NCBI RefSeq assembly: GCF_001612615.1
Contig: NZ_BDAU01000022.1
Location: 117,023 to 181,022, forward strand
Direction of reading: 5' to 3'
DNA length: 64,000 nucleotides
DNA from: Nocardia amikacinitolerans NBRC 108937
GTDB lineage: Bacteria > Actinomycetota > Actinomycetes > Mycobacteriales > Mycobacteriaceae
The position numbers and the translations under genes are program-made. A model generated the notes under the pieces. The model had not been told where the DNA came from, did not search any database, and saw nothing but the letters and a program-made list of their open reading frames with translations. This document shows, piece by piece, positions 52,331 to 60,243 of this stretch. Position 1 is the stretch's first letter, and each line of letters starts with the position of its first letter.

Positions 52331-53353
52331 TTACTCGGGGAACGGGGCCAGCCGGATCAGTGGCGCGAATTGTGCTGTGGACAGCAGCCATCGGGCGCGG
52401 CCGTCGGGGACGACGGCCGCCTCGGCGCGCAGGGCGGCGATCATGTGCCGCTTGAAGTCGTGGCGGGGGTGGCGGTGTAGCAGTTCGGCCACCCAGTCGG
52501 GGGCCAAGTCGGCCATGCGCAAGCCGAGTACGTCGACGCCCGCGCCCGCGGAGACGAAGCCGAGGTCGTCCGGCCGGTCTGCGATGCCGATGGTCAGGTG
52601 GGCGGCGATGGCGGCGCCGATGGTGTGCGCCTGTTCGGGTGTCGCGCCCGCCGCTTCGGCGAAGGCGACCGCGCGTTCCGCGCCGGTGACCGCGAAACAC
52701 CTTCCCGGCGTTGGGTGTTCGAGGTTCAGGTCGTGCAGCAGGCACGACACGTAGGCCAGCTCGTCGTCGTAGCGGACGCCGTCGAGTTCGGCGAGCGCGC
52801 GTCCGAAGAAGTAGCTGCGGTAGGAGTGTTCGAGGACGTGCGGCGTAAGGCGTTCGCGCGCTTCGGTTTCCGCGGCGCGCGCCAGCCGGGAGTCGGGGAG
52901 ACGCAGATCGGTGAAATCGACCCGGCCCGTGCCGCGGCGGCCAAAGGCAAGCCGGACCTGCCCGGCCACGATGCCCGGCAGCGCCGTGACCAGCTTGCCG
53001 GTCAGCTGTCTGCGCTGGCGGCCGGTCAGTGCGCCGCCGGTCGTCGTGGCCCACTCCCAATCCAAACCCGCGGGCGCTCTGTTTCCAGTTCCGGGCGCTC
53101 GGTTGTGCTCTGCTGGCGCCGGTTTGGCTTTTGCTGGTGCCGGGTCGAGTTTCGTCGACGCTCCGTTGCCCGCGGGTGCCTTGCTGCCTTTCGCGCGAGC
53201 GCTGCTGTCTTCTGCCTGCGCTCCGTTGGTCTTTGCGGGCGCTCGGTCGTCCTCTGCTAGCGCTCGATCGTCCTTTGCTGGCGCTCGGTTGTCTTCTGCT
53301 GGCGCTCGGTTGCCTCTTGCTGGCGCTCTGTTGCCTTTTGCTGGCGCACCCAC
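52331..53353 (-). CDS. HD-domain protein with heptad-repeat N-terminus
   Basis: A 340-residue protein. The C-terminal domain of about 200 residues is an HD phosphohydrolase-like fold (VLEHSYRSYFFGRALAELDG, then AYVSCLLHDLNLEHPTPGRC with the H-D pair, and IGAAIAAHLTIG), resembling the cyanamide-hydratase/HD family. The N-terminal region of about 100 residues is built of seven-residue units such as NRAPAKG, NRAPARG and DDRAPAK, encoded by a 21-bp tandem repeat, and is probably disordered. GTG 53353 was chosen because AAGGAGG precedes it at ideal distance. The substrate is unknown. Confidence 0.82.
   Translation of the reverse strand: MGAPAKGNRAPARGNRAPAEDNRAPAKDDRALAEDDRAPAKTNGAQAEDSSARAKGSKAPAGNGASTKLDPAPAKAKPAPAEHNRAPGTGNRAPAGLDWEWATTTGGALTGRQRRQLTGKLVTALPGIVAGQVRLAFGRRGTGRVDFTDLRLPDSRLARAAETEARERLTPHVLEHSYRSYFFGRALAELDGVRYDDELAYVSCLLHDLNLEHPTPGRCFAVTGAERAVAFAEAAGATPEQAHTIGAAIAAHLTIGIADRPDDLGFVSAGAGVDVLGLRMADLAPDWVAELLHRHPRHDFKRHMIAALRAEAAVVPDGRARWLLSTAQFAPLIRLAPFPE
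53218..53350. repeat. 21-bp tandem repeat inside the HD-protein gene
   Basis: The hexamer GCGCTC (or a one-base variant) recurs at 53218, 53239, 53260, 53281, 53302, 53323 and 53344, exactly 21 bp apart, with intervening bases also conserved. It encodes heptads of the type (N/D)RAPAxx. Because 21 is a multiple of three, copy-number change keeps the frame. Confidence 0.85.
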
Positions 53354-53455
53354 GCCGACCTCCTTCGTCTCGGTGTTTTCAGTGAATCGGTCGCCGGAAG
53401 CTCCGGCCAGTGGCGTGAATGACAGCAATGCTCGGATTCATGCCAAACTGAGTGG

Positions 53456-54409
53456 GTGAAACAGGTGGTCGCCCTCGCCTTGGACGGCGTCATGACCTAC
53501 GACCTCGCCTGCGCGGTCCAGGCGTTCCGGCACGGGCCCGACAAGACCGGGGAGGGTAGCGGCTTCGAGATGCGGACCTGCGGTGTGCGGCCCGGGCCTG
53601 TGTGGACGCCCAACGGGTTCGACCTGCGCGTCGACCACGGGTTGGAACTGCTCGACGAGGCCGAGATCGTGGTCGTCCCCGGCATCGGGCTGCCAACCCT
53701 CCCGCCGCCGCCCGAGGTGGTCGACGCGCTGCGCGCGGCGGCCGAGCGGGGCGCGACCATGGTCAGCATCTGCGTCGGCGCCTTCGTACTGGCGCGGGCC
53801 GGTCTGCTGGACGGGCGGCCCGCCACCACGCACTGGGCGTATTGCGGGGAGTTCGCCGAGTTGTTCCCTGCGGTCCGGCTCGACCCCGGGGCGCTGTATG
53901 TCGACGACGGCGATGTGCTCACCTCCGCCGGTCTCTCCGCCGGCCTCGACCTGTGCCTGCACCTGGTGCGCCGCGAACTCGGCGCGGGCTTCGCGGCCGA
54001 ACTCGCGCGCTGGAATGTGACGCCACCGCACCGGGAAGGTGGTCAGGCGCAATACATTCCGGACGCGCTGGGACGTTCCGGCGACGGTGCGTCGGGGCTT
54101 GCCGCGACCATGGCCTGGGCGGCGGCGAATCTCGCTGCGGCACCGGATGTTTCGGCGCTGGCTCGACATGCCCTGATGAGCGAGCGGACGTTCATCCGGC
54201 GCTTCAAGGCCGAGGTCGGCGCGACGCCGCGGCGCTGGCTGGAGGCGCAGCGCACCGCGCGAGCACGCGAATTGCTGGAGACCACCGATCTGCCGGTGGA
54301 AGTCGTTGCGGCACAAGCCGGTTTCGGCAGCGTCACGGCATTGCGCACGCATCTGCGCGCCGCGACCGGCGCGACGCCCGCAGGCTATCGCCGTTCGCTG
54401 CGCCGCTGA
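53456..54409 (+). CDS. GlxA-family AraC-type regulator with DJ-1/PfpI domain
   Basis: A 317-residue regulator. Residues 1-180 form a DJ-1/PfpI-like sensor domain (ATMVSICVGAFVLARAGLLD carries the nucleophile-elbow Cys region, followed by TTHWAYCGEFAELFP). The C-terminal 100 residues are an AraC helix-turn-helix pair (ALMSERTFIRRFKAEVGATP; PVEVVAAQAGFGSVTALRTHL). Such proteins activate genes for nitrogen or small-molecule metabolism. GTG 53456 is divergent from the HD gene. The small gene at 54595 may be its downstream neighbour in the same unit. Confidence 0.92.
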   Translation: MKQVVALALDGVMTYDLACAVQAFRHGPDKTGEGSGFEMRTCGVRPGPVWTPNGFDLRVDHGLELLDEAEIVVVPGIGLPTLPPPPEVVDALRAAAERGATMVSICVGAFVLARAGLLDGRPATTHWAYCGEFAELFPAVRLDPGALYVDDGDVLTSAGLSAGLDLCLHLVRRELGAGFAAELARWNVTPPHREGGQAQYIPDALGRSGDGASGLAATMAWAAANLAAAPDVSALARHALMSERTFIRRFKAEVGATPRRWLEAQRTARARELLETTDLPVEVVAAQAGFGSVTALRTHLRAATGATPAGYRRSLRR

Positions 54410-54594
54410 CCGTCGGTCCCACCCGGGTGCGAGAGGTTTGCCGGCGCTGGCCTATCCTGATTTCGATATCGGCTTCACAACCGATCGGCGCGCCGACGCT
54501 TGGGCGAGCCGAACGGAGGAACTTCTTCACTATCGCCGTCGCGGCCCCGGTGCCCGGGCGAGCGGCGCACAGACGCGTGAGAGGTGGTTGGAGC

Positions 54595-54798
54595 ATGACC
54601 GATCTGGAGTGGGACGCGTCCGAAGCCCCGTTGGTGACCGGCGTCGAGTTGGCGGCGGCGAGCACGCCGCTGCGCCGCGCCGCGGGTCGGTTGGAGAAGG
54701 CGCTGCCGCCGGGCTGGCGGGTCGAGGTCGTCGACGCGCGGCAGCGACCGGGTCCCGAGGACACGGCGGCGTTGCGGGTCGTGATGCCCGACAACTGA
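54595..54798 (+). CDS. Small hypothetical protein
   Basis: A 67-residue soluble protein (MTDLEWDASEAPLVTGVELA, then helix TPLRRAAGRLEKALPPGWRV and a final strand EDTAALRVVMPDN). No family is recognised. A modest GGTTGGAG lies just before ATG 54595. The gene is followed by the 31-bp tandem repeat and then the convergent aldehyde dehydrogenase. Confidence 0.55.
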   Translation: MTDLEWDASEAPLVTGVELAAASTPLRRAAGRLEKALPPGWRVEVVDARQRPGPEDTAALRVVMPDN

Positions 54799-54847
54799 GC
54801 AGCGGGGCGAGCCGCGTAGGCCCGCCCCTCCGCTGTCGATGGCGCCC

Positions 54848-55033
54848 GCCGTAGCCGCGCATGGTCTGGGTCGAGTGCGGACTTCGCCGCGCATGACCAG
54901 GCCAAACGCGGAGGGATCGCGGACGGTCTGGGCCGACTGTGGACTCCACCGCGCGTGGCTGGAGCGAGCCGGGACTTCGCCGCGCACGGCCGTGCTGGGT
55001 GTGGACTGCCGCGCGTGGCCGGGGCGGAGGTGG
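54848..55033. repeat. 31-bp tandem repeat, about six units
   Basis: Units start at 54848, 54879, 54910, 54941, 54972 and 55003, a strict 31-bp period. Core variants include GGACTTCGCCGCGCATG, GGACTCCACCGCGCGTG and GGACTTCGCCGCGCACG; the third unit is the most diverged. The array fills the gap between convergent genes and ends 8 bp before the aldehyde dehydrogenase stop. It resembles a minisatellite (MIRU/VNTR type), not a CRISPR, because there are no unique spacers. Confidence 0.8.
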
Positions 55034-55040
55034 CGGGGCC

Positions 55041-56486
55041 CTACCCGGTCCAGCCGAGCGGCATCAGCAGCGACTTCTGCTCGCAGAACGAGTCGAGTCC
55101 CTCTGGCCCGTTCTCCCGGCCGAGGCCGGAGTTCTTGTAGCCGCCGAACGGCGAGGTCGGATCGAAGGCGTACCAGTTGATCGCGTAGGTCCCGGTGCGC
55201 ACCCGCGCCGCGATCTCGGCGCCGTGCTCGATATCGGTGGTCCACACCGAACCGGCCAGGCCGTAAGCCGAATCGTTGGCGATCGCGACCGCCTCGTCCT
55301 CGGTCTCGTAGGGGATCACCGAGAGCACCGGGCCGAAGATCTCCTCCTGCGCGATGGTCGACTTGTTGTCGACGTCGGCGAAGATCGTCGGTTCGACGAA
55401 CCAGCCGCGGTCCAGATCGGCGGGCCGTCCGCCGCCGAGCACCAGGCGCGCGCCCTCGGCCTTGCCCTTGGCGATGTAGCCCTCGACGCGTTCGCGCTGG
55501 CGCTCGGAGATGAGCGGGCCGAACTGGACGGACGGGTCGGTGGGGTCGCCGGTCTTCTGGGTGCGCACGTGCTCGACGAGCGCGTCGAGGATCTCGTCGT
55601 AGCGGCTGCGTGGGGCGAGGATCCTGGTCTGCGCGACACAGCCCTGGCCGCTGTTCATCAGACCCGAGAACGCGAGCAGCGGGATGCTCGCGGCGAGATC
55701 CATGTCCGGCAACAGGATCGCCGCCGACTTGCCGCCGAGTTCCAGCGAGACGCTCTTGAGCTGCCCGGTGGCGATGGCGCCGATCTTGCGGCCGACCGCG
55801 GTGCTGCCGGTGAAGGTCAGCTTGTCGACCCCGGGATGGGAGACGAGATACTCGGCGACGTCCGCATCCGCGGGCAGCACCGAGAGCACGCCTTCGGGCA
55901 GACCGGCCTCGGTGAAGATGTCGGCGACCATGTTGGCGGTCAGCGGGGTCAGCGGCGCGGGCTTGAGCACCACCGTGCAGCCCGCGAGCAGGGCGGGGGC
56001 GAGCTTGTTGACGGCGAGGAACAGCGGCACGTTCCACGCCGTGATCGCCGCGACGACGCCGCGCGGTTCGCGCGTGACCCGCGTGGTGCCGAAGCCGCCG
56101 ACGCGCGTCTCCTGCCACGGAAACGTCTGTGCGAGAGCGGCATACGCGTCCAGTGCCGCGGTGGCCGGTATCTGATTGAGCGTCATGGCGATCATCTGCG
56201 GCGCGCCCATCTCGGCGGTGAGCGTCGCGAGCAGATCGGCCGAACGCTGCTCGATCAGGCGCGCGGCCCTGGTGAGCACCGCGGCGCGCTCGAGCGGCGG
56301 GGTGGCGGGCCACGGTCCGTGGTCGAAGGCGTGGCGCGCGGCGGCGACGGCGGCGTCGACGTCGGCCCGCTCCACCACGGGGACGCTGCCCACCGGCTCG
56401 ACCGTGGCCGGTGAGATGACCTGAAGGCGTTCGGTGCCCGCTGGCGCGGTCCAGCGGCCGCCGATGAACAAGCTGTCGTAATGCAT
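55041..56486 (-). CDS. Aldehyde dehydrogenase (Rv0223c-like)
   Basis: A 481-residue NAD(P)-dependent aldehyde dehydrogenase that oxidises an aldehyde to its acid. Seen: AAITAWNVPLFLAVNKLAPA (substrate/cofactor Asn), GCTVVLKPAPLTPLTANMVA, KLTFTGSTAVGRKIGAIATG (NAD motif), SLELGGKSAAILLPDMDL (catalytic Glu), MNSGQGCVAQTRILAPRSRY (catalytic Cys) and QEEIFGPVLSVIPYE. The length is normal. It matches Mtb Rv0223c by position next to a methyltransferase. ATG 56486. A spaced inverted repeat at 56495-56525 lies directly upstream. Confidence 0.94.
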   Translation of the reverse strand: MHYDSLFIGGRWTAPAGTERLQVISPATVEPVGSVPVVERADVDAAVAAARHAFDHGPWPATPPLERAAVLTRAARLIEQRSADLLATLTAEMGAPQMIAMTLNQIPATAALDAYAALAQTFPWQETRVGGFGTTRVTREPRGVVAAITAWNVPLFLAVNKLAPALLAGCTVVLKPAPLTPLTANMVADIFTEAGLPEGVLSVLPADADVAEYLVSHPGVDKLTFTGSTAVGRKIGAIATGQLKSVSLELGGKSAAILLPDMDLAASIPLLAFSGLMNSGQGCVAQTRILAPRSRYDEILDALVEHVRTQKTGDPTDPSVQFGPLISERQRERVEGYIAKGKAEGARLVLGGGRPADLDRGWFVEPTIFADVDNKSTIAQEEIFGPVLSVIPYETEDEAVAIANDSAYGLAGSVWTTDIEHGAEIAARVRTGTYAINWYAFDPTSPFGGYKNSGLGRENGPEGLDSFCEQKSLLMPLGWTG

Positions 56487-56494
56487 GAGAACAC

Positions 56495-56525
56495 GTTACA
56501 ATTTTGTCGCCCGCTTGTCTGTAAC
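56495..56525 (-). promoter_or_regulatory. GTTACA-N19-TGTAAC inverted repeat at the aldehyde dehydrogenase promoter
   Basis: Two perfect inverted 6-bp half-sites (56495-56500 and 56520-56525) lie just ahead of the aldehyde dehydrogenase start in an AT-rich patch. They probably cover the promoter and suggest control by a TetR- or GntR-type regulator. No regulator gene adjoins it directly; the TetR gene at 59540 has its own different operator. Confidence 0.45.
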
Positions 56526-56667
56526 CTGTTTCAGTTTCTTCTTCGCGCAGTCGCCTGACCTGCTCGAATTCCAACCTGTCGGTTCGCTTTTCCCGAGAAC
56601 GCACTATTGCGTTCTGTTGCTGGACGGTGGATGCTGTAGCTACTCACCAGCTCCCTCCCGCGTTTTA

Positions 56668-56688
56668 CGGCCGAACCGGCTTCGGCCG
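56668..56688. repeat. Perfect inverted repeat CGGCCGAA-N5-TTCGGCCG
   Basis: An 8-bp perfect stem with a 5-nt loop, in the 243-bp region between the divergent aldehyde dehydrogenase and small-protein genes, 41 bp before the latter's start. It could be a leader hairpin or a protein-binding site. Confidence 0.5.
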
Positions 56689-56729
56689 AACAGGCATTGA
56701 TCCGAGACCGTAATTGGGGTGAACGTGTC

Positions 56730-57026
56730 ATGGCGGTGCAAGTGATCGGCCGGTCGTTGATGACCAGCGATCAGACCGAACATCAGGCGAAGAGCGTCGG
56801 CTCGGGCGGTTGGGTGGTGTCCTTCCTACCGGGTCGCACCTTGACGATCGAGCAGGCCACGGCGGCGATGCAGGCCGCGGAGGCGGTCGCCGTCGTCGGA
56901 CTCCTCGCCGACAAGGTCGGATTGACCACGCTCGAGACGGTCGGGCTGGCCATTCAGGAATCGCCGTGGGAGCAGAACGGGGCGTGCGGCCGCCGTTGGC
57001 GCCGCGGCTGGCTCGCGAACCAGTAG
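56730..57026 (+). CDS. Small hypothetical protein
   Basis: A 98-residue protein starting MAVQVIGRSLMTSDQTEHQA, with a strand-like stretch GSGGWVVSFLPGRTLTIEQA, a long Ala-rich helix (TAAMQAAEAVAVVGLLADKV) and a C-terminus ending in RRWRRGWLANQ. It appears soluble and resembles small uncharacterised actinobacterial proteins. No motif gives a function. Its stop is 4 bp from the convergent methyltransferase stop. Confidence 0.6.
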   Translation: MAVQVIGRSLMTSDQTEHQAKSVGSGGWVVSFLPGRTLTIEQATAAMQAAEAVAVVGLLADKVGLTTLETVGLAIQESPWEQNGACGRRWRRGWLANQ

Positions 57027-57030
57027 CCGT

Positions 57031-57813
57031 TCAGGCCGATTTCGTCGCGACAACCACGAGGTTGCTGACGGCCAGCTCGCGCACCGCTGGCACGCGCACC
57101 AGCCACCAGGCCCACCGCGGGTGGTAGCGCGGGAATATCGTCCGCACGTCGGCCGAAGTCGTTGCGGCCCAGCGCAATCCCTCGGAAGCGCGGACCGCGA
57201 ACAGCGACTCGCCGTACCGGTTCTTCGGTTCCTTGCCCTGCTTGCGGCGGTATCGGCGCGCGGCGTACTCGCCGCCGAGGTAGTGCCACGGACCGGTCTC
57301 GTGTCCGCCGAACGGGCCGAGCCAGACCGTGTAGGAGAGCACGATCAGTCCGCCGGGGCGGGTCACCCTGACCATCTCGTCGGCCATCGCCCACGGCTGC
57401 GGGACGTGCTCGGCGACGTTCGAGGAGAAGCAGATGTCGACGGCGTTGTCGCGGAAGGGCAACGCCATGCCGGAGCCGCGCACGGCGCCGGGGACGGAAA
57501 GGCCAGCGGCGTGCATCTCCGAGGGGTCCGGTTCGACGGGAATGTAGCGCGCGCCGGTCTTGGCGAATTCGTCCGCGAAATAGCCGGGGCCACCGCCGAC
57601 GTCCAGAATCGTGGTGCCCGCGAGGTCCGCTCCGGCGATGTCGGCGTAGAAATCGCCGATCATCTCGGCGGTGTCGGTGGCGAGGCCGCCGTAGAAACGC
57701 GCGGGATCGGACTGTTCGAAGCGGAAGCTGCCGAGTAGTCGCAGCGACCGGCGCAGCGTCGCGCGTCGCGCGAATCGAGGCGCGTCGGAAGTCGTGATCT
57801 CGGCTCTCAGCAC
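57031..57813 (-). CDS. SAM-dependent methyltransferase (Rv0224c-like)
   Basis: A 260-residue class I methyltransferase. The SAM-binding motif I is TTILDVGGGPGYFADEFAKT; motif II lies around RYIPVEPDPSEMHAAGL; FRDNAVDICFSSNVAEHVPQ and EMVRVTRPGGLIVLSYTVWL are the Methyltransf_11 signatures. The acceptor is unknown. By order with aldehyde dehydrogenase, glycosyltransferase and the large membrane protein it corresponds to Mtb Rv0224c. GTG 57813. A small peptide gene lies 94 bp upstream on the same strand. Confidence 0.9.
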   Translation of the reverse strand: MLRAEITTSDAPRFARRATLRRSLRLLGSFRFEQSDPARFYGGLATDTAEMIGDFYADIAGADLAGTTILDVGGGPGYFADEFAKTGARYIPVEPDPSEMHAAGLSVPGAVRGSGMALPFRDNAVDICFSSNVAEHVPQPWAMADEMVRVTRPGGLIVLSYTVWLGPFGGHETGPWHYLGGEYAARRYRRKQGKEPKNRYGESLFAVRASEGLRWAATTSADVRTIFPRYHPRWAWWLVRVPAVRELAVSNLVVVATKSA

Positions 57814-57907
57814 GGCGCCGAGTTTCGCACAGGGGGATCTTCGGCCTGGAATCGGTGCGCCGAAGGCGGTCCGGCGCCGCGCGCACCGGACCGCCGCTTC
57901 GGGCGGG

Positions 57908-58042
57908 TCAGCCGACGCCGCTGCTGGCGCCGCTGCCGGTCGAGGTGGACGACGTGATCAGCGCCAGGATCATGCCGAGCAGACCGTCGAGGTCGCCGCC
58001 GTTTCCGGTGCCGCCGCCGGTCCTCGTCCGTGCCATTTTCAT
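57908..58042 (-). CDS. Small Gly/Ser/Thr-rich peptide (44 residues)
   Basis: A 44-residue peptide: basic Gly-rich start MKMARTRTGGGTGNGG, a hydrophobic helix LDGLLGMILALI, and a tail TSSTSTGSGASSGVG. GAGGAG lies at ideal distance before ATG 58042, so translation is likely. It stands upstream of, and on the same strand as, the methyltransferase gene. No family is recognised. It could be a small membrane-associated or secreted peptide, or conceivably a substrate of a modifying enzyme; no leader-peptide motif or RiPP enzyme was found to support that. Confidence 0.5.
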   Translation of the reverse strand: MKMARTRTGGGTGNGGDLDGLLGMILALITSSTSTGSGASSGVG

Positions 58043-58306
58043 GGTGTTCTCCTCATCGTGTTGGCCGGCCAGCCTTCGACCGGCCTGCCCCTGAAAATCG
58101 GGGTGGCGGGAGGGTATCCACATCCGACTGTGAAATGTAGATGTTTCAGACAAATTCGTGGAAACCGCTTCGCATCGGCGGTGACGTGCCAGGATGGGCG
58201 GATAGGGCCCTTGACCGATGACCTTGTGCGGACCTTCGCATGCGCTTCGGCGGTGCGCGGACGATTACCGGACTCCGTCCGCCTGTGCCCGTTATTGTGT
58301 AGCCCG

Positions 58307-59524
58307 ATGTCCGTCGACCCCCGGCGAGACCCACCGACCGAGAGAAGCTCCACCGTGCGCGAAGTCCTCCTGCTCTGCTGGCGTGACACCGGGCACCCGC
58401 AGGGCGGCGGCAGCGAGCGGTACCTGGAACAGGTCGGCGCGCAGCTCGCGGCACGCGGGGTCAAGGTCACGCTGCGCACCGCTCGCTATCCGGGTGCGCC
58501 GAAGTGGGAACACATCGACGGCATCGACATCAGCCGCGGCGGCGGACGCTACACCGTCTACCCGCGCGCGCTCGCCGCCATCGTCCTCGGCAGATTCGGC
58601 ATCGGACCGCTGCGCGGGGTGCGGCCCGACGCGGTGATCGACACCCAGAACGGCATTCCGTTCTTCGCGGCCGCCGCGACAAAGGCGCCCTCGGTGGTGC
58701 TCGTGCACCACGGGCACCGGGAGCAGTGGCCGGTCGCCGGTCGGCTGGTCGGGCGGATCGGCTGGTGGATCGAATCGCGACTATCGCCGCGTGTGCACCG
58801 CGAGAACCAGTACCTGACCGTTTCGCTGCCCTCGGCCGAGGAGCTGGCCACCCTCGGCGTCGACCGCTCCCGCATCGCGGTGGTTCGCAACGGGGCCGAA
58901 CCCGTTCCCGCCGACGCTCCGACCGGCGCCGCGGCGACCCGCACTGCCGAACCGCGCGCGGTCGTGCTGTCGCGGCTCGTGCCGCACAAGCAGATCGAAG
59001 ACGCGCTCACCGCCGTCGCCCGGCTGCGCGGCCGGATCCCCGGCCTGCACCTCGACGTCGTCGGCGGTGGTTGGTGGGCCGACAACCTCCAGGCCACCGC
59101 CCGCGAGCTGGCCATCGACGACGCCGTCACCTTCCACGGGCACGTCGACGAACGCCGCAAACACGAACTGCTCGCCCGCGCCTGGGTGCACGTGCTGCCC
59201 TCCCGTAAGGAAGGCTGGGGACTTGCCGTCATCGAAGCCGCCCAGCACGGCGTCCCGACCGTCGGCTACCGCAGCTCCCGCGGACTCACCGACTCCATCG
59301 TCGACGGCGTCACCGGTCTGCTCGTCGACGACGTCGCCCAGCTCACCACCGCCGTCGGCGACCTGCTCGAGGATTCCGCGGCGCGCGGCGTGATGGGTGA
59401 GAAGGCGCGCGCGAGGGCCCGCGAGTTCTCTTGGGAGCAGACCGGGAACGGTGTGTACGAGGTGCTCGCGGCGGTGTCGCGCGGCGGGTATGTGTCGGGA
59501 TTGGTTGCGGCGCCCGAGGATTGA
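58307..59524 (+). CDS. Glycosyltransferase family 4 (Rv0225-like)
   Basis: A GT-B-fold glycosyltransferase of 405 residues from ATG 58307. Seen: VLLLCWRDTGHPQGGGSERY (acceptor-side N-terminal Gly-rich loop), NGAEPV after the domain linker, AVVLSRLVPHKQIEDALTAV, LHLDVVGGGWWADNL and EGWGLAVIEAAQHGVPTVGY, the E-x7-E donor motif. It transfers a sugar from a nucleotide donor, probably in cell-envelope glycan or glycolipid synthesis. The conserved part begins at GTG 58354 (REVLLLC), an alternative start. It corresponds to Mtb Rv0225. Confidence 0.9.
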   Translation: MSVDPRRDPPTERSSTVREVLLLCWRDTGHPQGGGSERYLEQVGAQLAARGVKVTLRTARYPGAPKWEHIDGIDISRGGGRYTVYPRALAAIVLGRFGIGPLRGVRPDAVIDTQNGIPFFAAAATKAPSVVLVHHGHREQWPVAGRLVGRIGWWIESRLSPRVHRENQYLTVSLPSAEELATLGVDRSRIAVVRNGAEPVPADAPTGAAATRTAEPRAVVLSRLVPHKQIEDALTAVARLRGRIPGLHLDVVGGGWWADNLQATARELAIDDAVTFHGHVDERRKHELLARAWVHVLPSRKEGWGLAVIEAAQHGVPTVGYRSSRGLTDSIVDGVTGLLVDDVAQLTTAVGDLLEDSAARGVMGEKARARAREFSWEQTGNGVYEVLAAVSRGGYVSGLVAAPED

Positions 59525-59539
59525 GCTCAGCTTTCGCTT

Positions 59540-60172
59540 TTACCGCCGCGGCGGATTCGTGATGACGTCACTGCACATACGGGCGCACTCTGCGGCGAGC
59601 TCGGCGGTGGTCGTTTCGATGCTGCCGTCGAGCCAGGCCTCGATGAGCTGATCGACGCCGCCGGTGATGAACAACGCCGCCCTGCGCAACCACTCCGGGT
59701 CCGGTTCGGCCTCCAGGACGCCGGGCGCGTGCTGGACGACGAGGTCGGCGATCAATCCGAGGACGTCGCGGCGACGTTGTTCCAGTCCGGGTATGCCGCC
59801 TGGATCGCTCGACACGATGCGGTGAATGTGCGGGTCGCCCGAGACGGCGTCGAGGAACGCCTGCAGCGCCGCGCGAAGTTTGTCCATGGCGGACCCGTCC
59901 ACCGAAATGCCCGCTTCGACCAGCACCGCGAGTAGCTGGTCGCGGACCTCGTCGGCGATGGCGAGCAGCAGCTCGTCCCGATTGGCGAAGTGCTCGTAGA
60001 AGTAGCGGTCGGTGAGCCCGGAGCCTTTGCAGACACCGCGCACCGTGACGGCGGCGAGGCCGGACTCGCCCCAGGTGCGGCGACCGGCCGCGATCAGCCG
60101 GGCCCGGCGTTCGGCGCGGCGATCGGCCGCGCTCACCCCGCCGTAGCTGCGGACTACTTCAGACCTGGTCAT
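59540..60172 (-). CDS. TetR-family transcriptional regulator
   Basis: A 210-residue TetR-type repressor. The N-terminal helix-turn-helix is RLIAAGRRTWGESGLAAVTV, followed by GSGLTDRYFYEHFANRDELL, the typical TetR recognition helix. The C-terminal ligand domain is helical. It is divergent from the carotenoid oxygenase gene, and a TTTAGG-N6-CCTAAA operator (60182-60199) sits between them, so it very likely represses itself and that gene. The effector is unknown. Confidence 0.92.
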   Translation of the reverse strand: MTRSEVVRSYGGVSAADRRAERRARLIAAGRRTWGESGLAAVTVRGVCKGSGLTDRYFYEHFANRDELLLAIADEVRDQLLAVLVEAGISVDGSAMDKLRAALQAFLDAVSGDPHIHRIVSSDPGGIPGLEQRRRDVLGLIADLVVQHAPGVLEAEPDPEWLRRAALFITGGVDQLIEAWLDGSIETTTAELAAECARMCSDVITNPPRR

Positions 60173-60181
60173 TGACACCAC

Positions 60182-60199
60182 TTTAGGCGCAACCCTAAA
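60182..60199. promoter_or_regulatory. TetR operator TTTAGG-N6-CCTAAA
   Basis: A perfect 6-bp inverted repeat with a 6-bp centre, 10 bp upstream of the TetR start and 45 bp before the carotenoid oxygenase start. Its symmetry and position are those of an autoregulatory TetR operator. Confidence 0.75.
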
Positions 60200-60243
60200 T
60201 TGGAAGACATGCGTCATCAGATTTGATTCGAAGGAGAGTCGCG

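Noticed and set aside
54848..55033. Possible CRISPR array
   Set aside because: The 31-bp units are contiguous with no unique spacers and no cas genes occur in the window; it is a tandem repeat.
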